Shown in pieces: positions 44,401-48,112 of a stretch of DNA of 48,112 nt. This DNA comes from Candidatus Woesearchaeota archaeon. Its GTDB lineage: Archaea > Nanobdellota > Nanobdellia > Woesearchaeales > JAGVYU01. Both the position numbers and the translations under genes were made by a program. Numbering within the stretch: position 1 is the stretch's first letter; each line of letters starts with the position of its first letter. The notes under the pieces are model-generated. The model did no database searches and was not told the DNA's origin. It saw nothing but the letters and a program-made list of their open reading frames with translations. The stretch lies in NCBI GenBank assembly GCA_018303105.1, contig JAGVYU010000012.1, forward strand, positions 1 to 48,112. The letters run 5' to 3'.

Positions 44401-46339
44401 GTGCGGGACAAACTGCGGGTATTCTGACTCTGGTGCGTTTGGCATCCAGCTCAACATCACCTCGGCTATGTACGACAGCATCCAAAATGGCGGAAAGGCC
44501 ATCGTCTCATTCAGGTATGCAGCGTTTGATCGTGAGAGTTTCACGGGAGGCTCTGACGACACGGAAGAGAGTGTTTGGATTAAGGCACGGTTTGGCAATC
44601 AGGCGCAGATGCATTACTTAGGGTATGATCTCGACACGGGCCAAAGCGCTGCTCCCACCGCGCCTGCAGACTCCCCTCCTGAAATTCTATACGATTACAG
44701 CGTTAGTGATAACGTGATGTGGCATCAGGATAACACCCGGGGGGATTTTGACCGTGATGGAGACGGCGTGAGAAATACTGGAATGTTCGTGCAAGACGTG
44801 ACGCAACATATCACGGGTCCGGGATGGTATTACCTGGATATGGGAGCAAAGTTTGACTCCTCGGGGGGATGGCAATCAACAACGGAGGGCATTGTTGCGT
44901 TTTTTGATGATGTTGATATCAGCATTCAGAATGCCTCAGGCAACTTTTATTTTAGAAAAACGTTTGCCATTCAGGACTTGAACAGTATTAGTCTGCCCAA
45001 ACTGTATGTGTATAGTGATGACGGCGCTGATGTGTACATTAATGGCAATCTTGTAAGTTCCGATCCTGGCCCTCATAACGCCACATACTGGAATGTGAAC
45101 GGGATTTCTGTTGATACGGATGATCTCATCTCGGGAGATAATGTGATTGCTGTCAAGATCTACAACGATGATGCGGTAAGTGCGAAGTTCGACCTCGAGC
45201 TTCGGGCGAATGTATCTGTGATTCCGAAAGCAATGGTCATTATGAGCGACGGCCAGGCAAATTACTGCCACGGGCCGAATGACGGGCTCATGGATATTAA
45301 TGGATGGAGCGGTGATTGTCTTGATTCGCAGGCGGTCAACGAGACAGTTTCATTCGCATGTTATGCAAAGCAGCATTACAATATCAGCATTTATGCTGTT
45401 GCGTTCGGCGCCGGCGCTGACGTAGCTACGCTGAACAGGACTGCATGCTGTGATGACTGCTCCCATTTTTTCATGAGCACGAACGTAACAGGATTGCAGG
45501 AAGCGTACAAGAATATCGCGCTGAATCTGCTCAAGACGAATGTTGTGAAAATGAATCAGACGATAAACATTTCAGGCCAGTACATTAAGTCCGTGTTGTA
45601 TCCCGATTCGTTTATCCGCTATACGTATATTCCGGATGTGCCCCAGTCAAGCTATGGCAAAATTCCGATTACGGCGGAGTCTGCCCGGTTTAATAATGAA
45701 GTCACGACGGGAACAATTGACTTGCCTCAGGGTATTGAAGTGAGTGATTTTAAAGTGACTTCATACTCTGGCAACCGTTGGACGGATCTTCTCAGGATTC
45801 AGAATGCATTCTATCAGAATTGGACTGCCGTGTATAACCTCTCGGTCTACAATGCCCAGTATGAAGAGCTCGGTGATCCATACATTGTTCAAGTCCCGGT
45901 TTCTCTTTTGGCGATAGGGTCCGGAAATAGCGTCTGGGTAAGCACAGGAACGAATGCGACGACTTCTACAAATGGTTCTGCTGACGATCGCGCGATTTAT
46001 ACGGTGCACATCGACGCGCTCGTGAATTACACGGGAGTGTTCCCAAAAGCAGCTGGTTGCAGATGGTCTGTTGACTTTGAGGATAATACGAGCGCGGTTC
46101 TCCGCATTCCTGAGACATATGGCGGGACAAAGACGTGCGATTATGCATCAGGAGTTTTTGATCCTACGGATGCCATCGATAATGCTGCGTATCAACTTTT
46201 GAAAAAGCTTGACTTTGACAATGATGGGAAAATCATTGTGAACATTGACAGCGCTGATCTTGAAACCGAGATTATTGGCGAGCAGGGAATTCCATTCCTG
46301 TGGGGGCCTGCAATTATGGAAATAAGGGTGTGGTCATGA
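41438..46339 (+). CDS. Giant (1633 aa) pseudopilin-like surface protein with split VWA domain and inserted jelly-roll modules
   Basis: N-terminal MVKKAFFFSFDALIAISIMLAVLYAASLIY; MIDAS DVSGSMN with GLVSYSS; distant KAMVIMSDGQAN and IYAVAFGAGADVATLNRTACC complete the VWA. Modules WYDQSYNDSLWPSGKTVLGFGG and YFRKTFAIQDL...VYSDDGADVYINGN. Confidence 0.85.
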   Translation: MVKKAFFFSFDALIAISIMLAVLYAASLIYISNRSDVQQVYYAQDLVEIFSSVSMQEINNSQVAVILQQHNLTEYNLTVLEQIGRFWAVGDVQTARNLSEYLLGSLIPVQFGYALVAGNDVIFETDTPLRNQLSSAKQMVSGLESGHAIEGKSARLFLKDINAKQDAAYAYFGGYEGDGNLTKLLYLPADFFNIQSAYFEVNNGAAFDLYVNGNYSGTYNATNASLGANKWYLDSMYFSNFAPDQNLVELRFAKTSSNYIGGGYLKVEFSTSEIDTSQVIYENGLATQVFDLPGIDGVINLYTSLYIPGNLTSMQVQLHYYANHSDAFQSPFFLRIGNTTVFEDTNSTVVQLRTLTDAELSMLDYGQFSRHTVPVRLGFSNLSSQEIVIGGYQGDSVLITDVSGSMNECDIDKTGFSALTCPSDGSDPDAERLETAKFVDKDFIDRIVNISGNRVGLVSYSSVLEEYMNLSDNAIQLKNHIDSYVPLSATCISCGIYQATQVLIRDNTKPLHDDIWKYTNAYQFTAPPANWYDQSYNDSLWPSGKTVLGFGGVDTSINNALHPDLWDMAQDHPEPIDFSSGMNSTANSFGFSAAASIATPLLNMHFDGPSLLGWTSSGAVQASALIENATVLLLDDFESYYTSTTQINGNSINRSPGYWITNDAGQEVYIFANDPGYAAYSPTDVLVFRDMDSYGYIRRTFNLLGYARANLTYAWRLSGENDLGDYGDVRINDGSWQTLRQYAGNIDDDDQYHNASHDLSSYVMRDPFYVQFGAYSYSSFSQNGDLERFYVEDIRFTGVKDYFGMRDYWIVDSNGGSSGSLNQSFSVPDETITKVTFSFNHSVNAALFNGTANPYCSLKHPSGESTLWSASWTQASHPQNGPIQETFDITSYVTNTSYLYAIECGASVTSGSGRTIVAFDDLSILVNYTSTGNDGWDWARGNETYGSTGDDGAPGDHDMTAHYDPSAKSDGVTTDGSKRVQVDIGGVQCGTNCGYSDSGAFGIQLNITSAMYDSIQNGGKAIVSFRYAAFDRESFTGGSDDTEESVWIKARFGNQAQMHYLGYDLDTGQSAAPTAPADSPPEILYDYSVSDNVMWHQDNTRGDFDRDGDGVRNTGMFVQDVTQHITGPGWYYLDMGAKFDSSGGWQSTTEGIVAFFDDVDISIQNASGNFYFRKTFAIQDLNSISLPKLYVYSDDGADVYINGNLVSSDPGPHNATYWNVNGISVDTDDLISGDNVIAVKIYNDDAVSAKFDLELRANVSVIPKAMVIMSDGQANYCHGPNDGLMDINGWSGDCLDSQAVNETVSFACYAKQHYNISIYAVAFGAGADVATLNRTACCDDCSHFFMSTNVTGLQEAYKNIALNLLKTNVVKMNQTINISGQYIKSVLYPDSFIRYTYIPDVPQSSYGKIPITAESARFNNEVTTGTIDLPQGIEVSDFKVTSYSGNRWTDLLRIQNAFYQNWTAVYNLSVYNAQYEELGDPYIVQVPVSLLAIGSGNSVWVSTGTNATTSTNGSADDRAIYTVHIDALVNYTGVFPKAAGCRWSVDFEDNTSAVLRIPETYGGTKTCDYASGVFDPTDAIDNAAYQLLKKLDFDNDGKIIVNIDSADLETEIIGEQGIPFLWGPAIMEIRVWS

Positions 46340-47286
46340 ACCGAAAAGCGATGTTTTTCACGCTGTTGACAATCGCGATACTGGGAATTTTCATCTTCGC
46401 GTTTTCATATCAGGAGTATCAGCGGCTTTCCAATCGGGCGCTCACCGTTGAGGCAAGAGTAACGAGCCTTAACGATTTTCTCAGTGATGTGCGCCGTGAC
46501 ATCGGCCGTGGATTGTATATCTCCGGGTTCAGGAGTGTGCTCGCGCTGAGTGAGTATATGATCAATCAAGGAACATATGTTGATGATGTCCAGTCGAGGT
46601 TTCGCGAGGCGATGATTAATGGAACGATCAATGGCAGCACGTATACTGTCCTTCAGGGCTCTACTTTTAAGGATTGGGCGCAGCGCATTCAGTTTGAGGG
46701 GGATAAGGTAAGGATCGATGTGAATATAACTCTGAATACTTTGGATGTCGTGCAGGATGACCCGTGGAATGTCCTTGTGCGGGCGAATGTAACGATGATT
46801 GTCAAGGACAGCGCGCAGACAGCCACGTTTACGACAACGGAGTTTGTCACAGCGAAAGTGGGTATTGTGGGTTTTGAGGATCCCTTGTACATTGTAAATG
46901 GCCAAGGAAGATTGACAAATGTGATTAATACTTCCATATTTTACGGCAATTTCACTCAGAAAATTAATGGCACATGGTACGTTTCGAATCTTTTGAATCA
47001 TACTGCTTCAGGATATTATGTTGCTGACGAGGATGCTCCAAGTTTCCTCATGCGCTTTGAGAATGATCTGGAAAGCTCTCCCTATGGCATTGAAAGTCTA
47101 GTGGATCTTGCTAAGTTTGAGGCGCAGGGCATCCAAACGTACGAAAACAGCATTGTGGATCATAAGTACTTTGCGAACAGTTCTGGAACATTATATCGGA
47201 TAAACTTCACGCCGAGCTGGTTCGTCATAGACCAAGCGCATCTTGCTCAATATAATGTGACGGGAGTGAGTTATGGGGTTTCGTGA
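46336..47286 (+). CDS. Pseudopilin-like membrane-anchored protein
   Basis: MNRKAMFFTLLTIAILGIFIFAFSYQEYQRL; ATGA overlap with the giant gene; N-x-S/T-rich extracellular part. Confidence 0.75.
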   Translation: MNRKAMFFTLLTIAILGIFIFAFSYQEYQRLSNRALTVEARVTSLNDFLSDVRRDIGRGLYISGFRSVLALSEYMINQGTYVDDVQSRFREAMINGTINGSTYTVLQGSTFKDWAQRIQFEGDKVRIDVNITLNTLDVVQDDPWNVLVRANVTMIVKDSAQTATFTTTEFVTAKVGIVGFEDPLYIVNGQGRLTNVINTSIFYGNFTQKINGTWYVSNLLNHTASGYYVADEDAPSFLMRFENDLESSPYGIESLVDLAKFEAQGIQTYENSIVDHKYFANSSGTLYRINFTPSWFVIDQAHLAQYNVTGVSYGVS

Positions 47287-47331
47287 GAAGTTTTTCACAA
47301 TAGAAATAAGGTCCACGCTAAAATAGCCCGT

Positions 47332-47739
47332 TCACTGAAGAATTTTAATCAAGTCTTCTGTTGAATAAACCTTAACTTTATTTTGGGTTTTTAATTTCTT
47401 GTCATTTGACCAGATGCCGCAGTTAAGCTTTAAGGCTAAAGCAAAATATTCCGTGTCATTTGGGTCTGGACTACTCTTTTCTGCTTCAGGAACAAACTTC
47501 TCAAATTCAGAATAAGGCACAAATTCAATTTTGGCTGAGATGATGGCTAGAAACACATCAAACTCGTATTCAGAGAGTCCTGACTTGGCTAGAATTTCAG
47601 GCCTATGCTTCTCTAGTTCTTGCAATAACTTATCTACAGAGAAGAGCTTGAGCCGCTCAGTAAATATGAGGTCGTAGGTCCTGCCCTCTCTAGCGATCAA
47701 AGCAGACATCAGAATATTCGCATCAATAATAAATTCCAT
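47332..47739 (-). CDS. PIN-domain protein, VapC-like toxin candidate
   Basis: MEFIIDANILMSALI and SSPDPNDTEYFALALKLNCGIWSNDKKL acidic motifs. Confidence 0.82.
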   Translation of the reverse strand: MEFIIDANILMSALIAREGRTYDLIFTERLKLFSVDKLLQELEKHRPEILAKSGLSEYEFDVFLAIISAKIEFVPYSEFEKFVPEAEKSSPDPNDTEYFALALKLNCGIWSNDKKLKTQNKVKVYSTEDLIKILQ

Positions 47740-47740
47740 G

Positions 47741-47962
47741 TTATTTAGCTAAATCTCTATGCAGTGATTCATTTATTTTTCTTCCTAATTCCAATGCGTC
47801 TTTCTCCGTAAGCTTGGATTTGGCGGATATGGTTTTTAGTATTTTGAGCTGCGAGACTTTGCTTCTGATTGCGGTTCGTGCTACTTCAGACCAATTGATT
47901 TCTTTAGATTCATCCATTCCCCTTTTCAAATCTTCCGGAACAGATAAGGTTATGGTTGGCAT
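47741..47962 (-). CDS. RHH-like antitoxin candidate paired with the PIN protein
   Basis: MPTITLSVPEDLKRGMDESKEINWSEVARTAIRSKV ribbon-helix-helix pattern; adjacent to the PIN gene. Confidence 0.78.
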   Translation of the reverse strand: MPTITLSVPEDLKRGMDESKEINWSEVARTAIRSKVSQLKILKTISAKSKLTEKDALELGRKINESLHRDLAK

Positions 47963-48112
47963 TTTTCCCTCCAATATTTAACTTATTTAATTATGTGTAA
48001 ATAGTTAATCTATATAAATCTTTCGGAGGGGACTCTGGAAAGGCAGAAGATCTTTTCTATAAAAGCGAGCTTGATTTTGAGGATTCTATCGTAAGCGGTT
48101 AAGGTAAATCCG

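Noticed and set aside
1-48112. CRISPR array, rRNA, transposase or prophage genes
   Set aside because: No regularly spaced repeats, no rRNA-like stretch, and no transposase, integrase or capsid ORFs recognised.
48001-48112. Possible sRNA after the antitoxin promoter
   Set aside because: TATA-like TATATAAATC exists but no clear boundaries or structure; the window ends.

Overview
48-kb window that reads as archaeal: TATA-box promoters, an intron-containing tRNA-Thr, an archaeal-type YchF/OBG GTPase, a KaiC-like ATPase, type IV pilins with class III signals and an ALG10-like glycosyltransferase. Compact coding, small proteins and several 3' overlaps suggest a DPANN-like lineage, but this is not provable here. 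Embedded at about 8.4-21.2 kb is a nearly contiguous set of bacterial-type peptidoglycan (murein) genes: MurA, MurB, MurG, MraY, a MurF with a C-terminal M23 endopeptidase domain, a FemABX-like transferase, an Mpl-like Mur ligase, a monofunctional GT51 transglycosylase overlapping a lipoprotein glycosidase-like gene, and a MOP-family flippase. MurC, MurD, MurE, Ddl and any transpeptidase are absent from the window. Next to it is a glycan module (ALG10-like, O-antigen-ligase-like and GT-C-like membrane proteins). The right end (35-47.3 kb) is an archaeal type IV/Tad-like pilus locus with a 1633-aa pseudopilin-like protein. Its VWA domain appears split by about 750 residues, and that insertion itself appears to contain a split jelly-roll. 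Other highlights: an adenosine kinase/Lrp/SAH hydrolase module with a perfect 19-bp palindrome, three tandem diverged paralogs of unknown function, HEPN-MNT-like and VapBC-like pairs, an unannotated 51-aa membrane protein, a 123-bp TIR/TSD-like structured element, a hairpin-rich cassette beside the tRNA, and five predicted lipobox proteins. All calls come from reading the sequence and ORF track; no search or fold was run.
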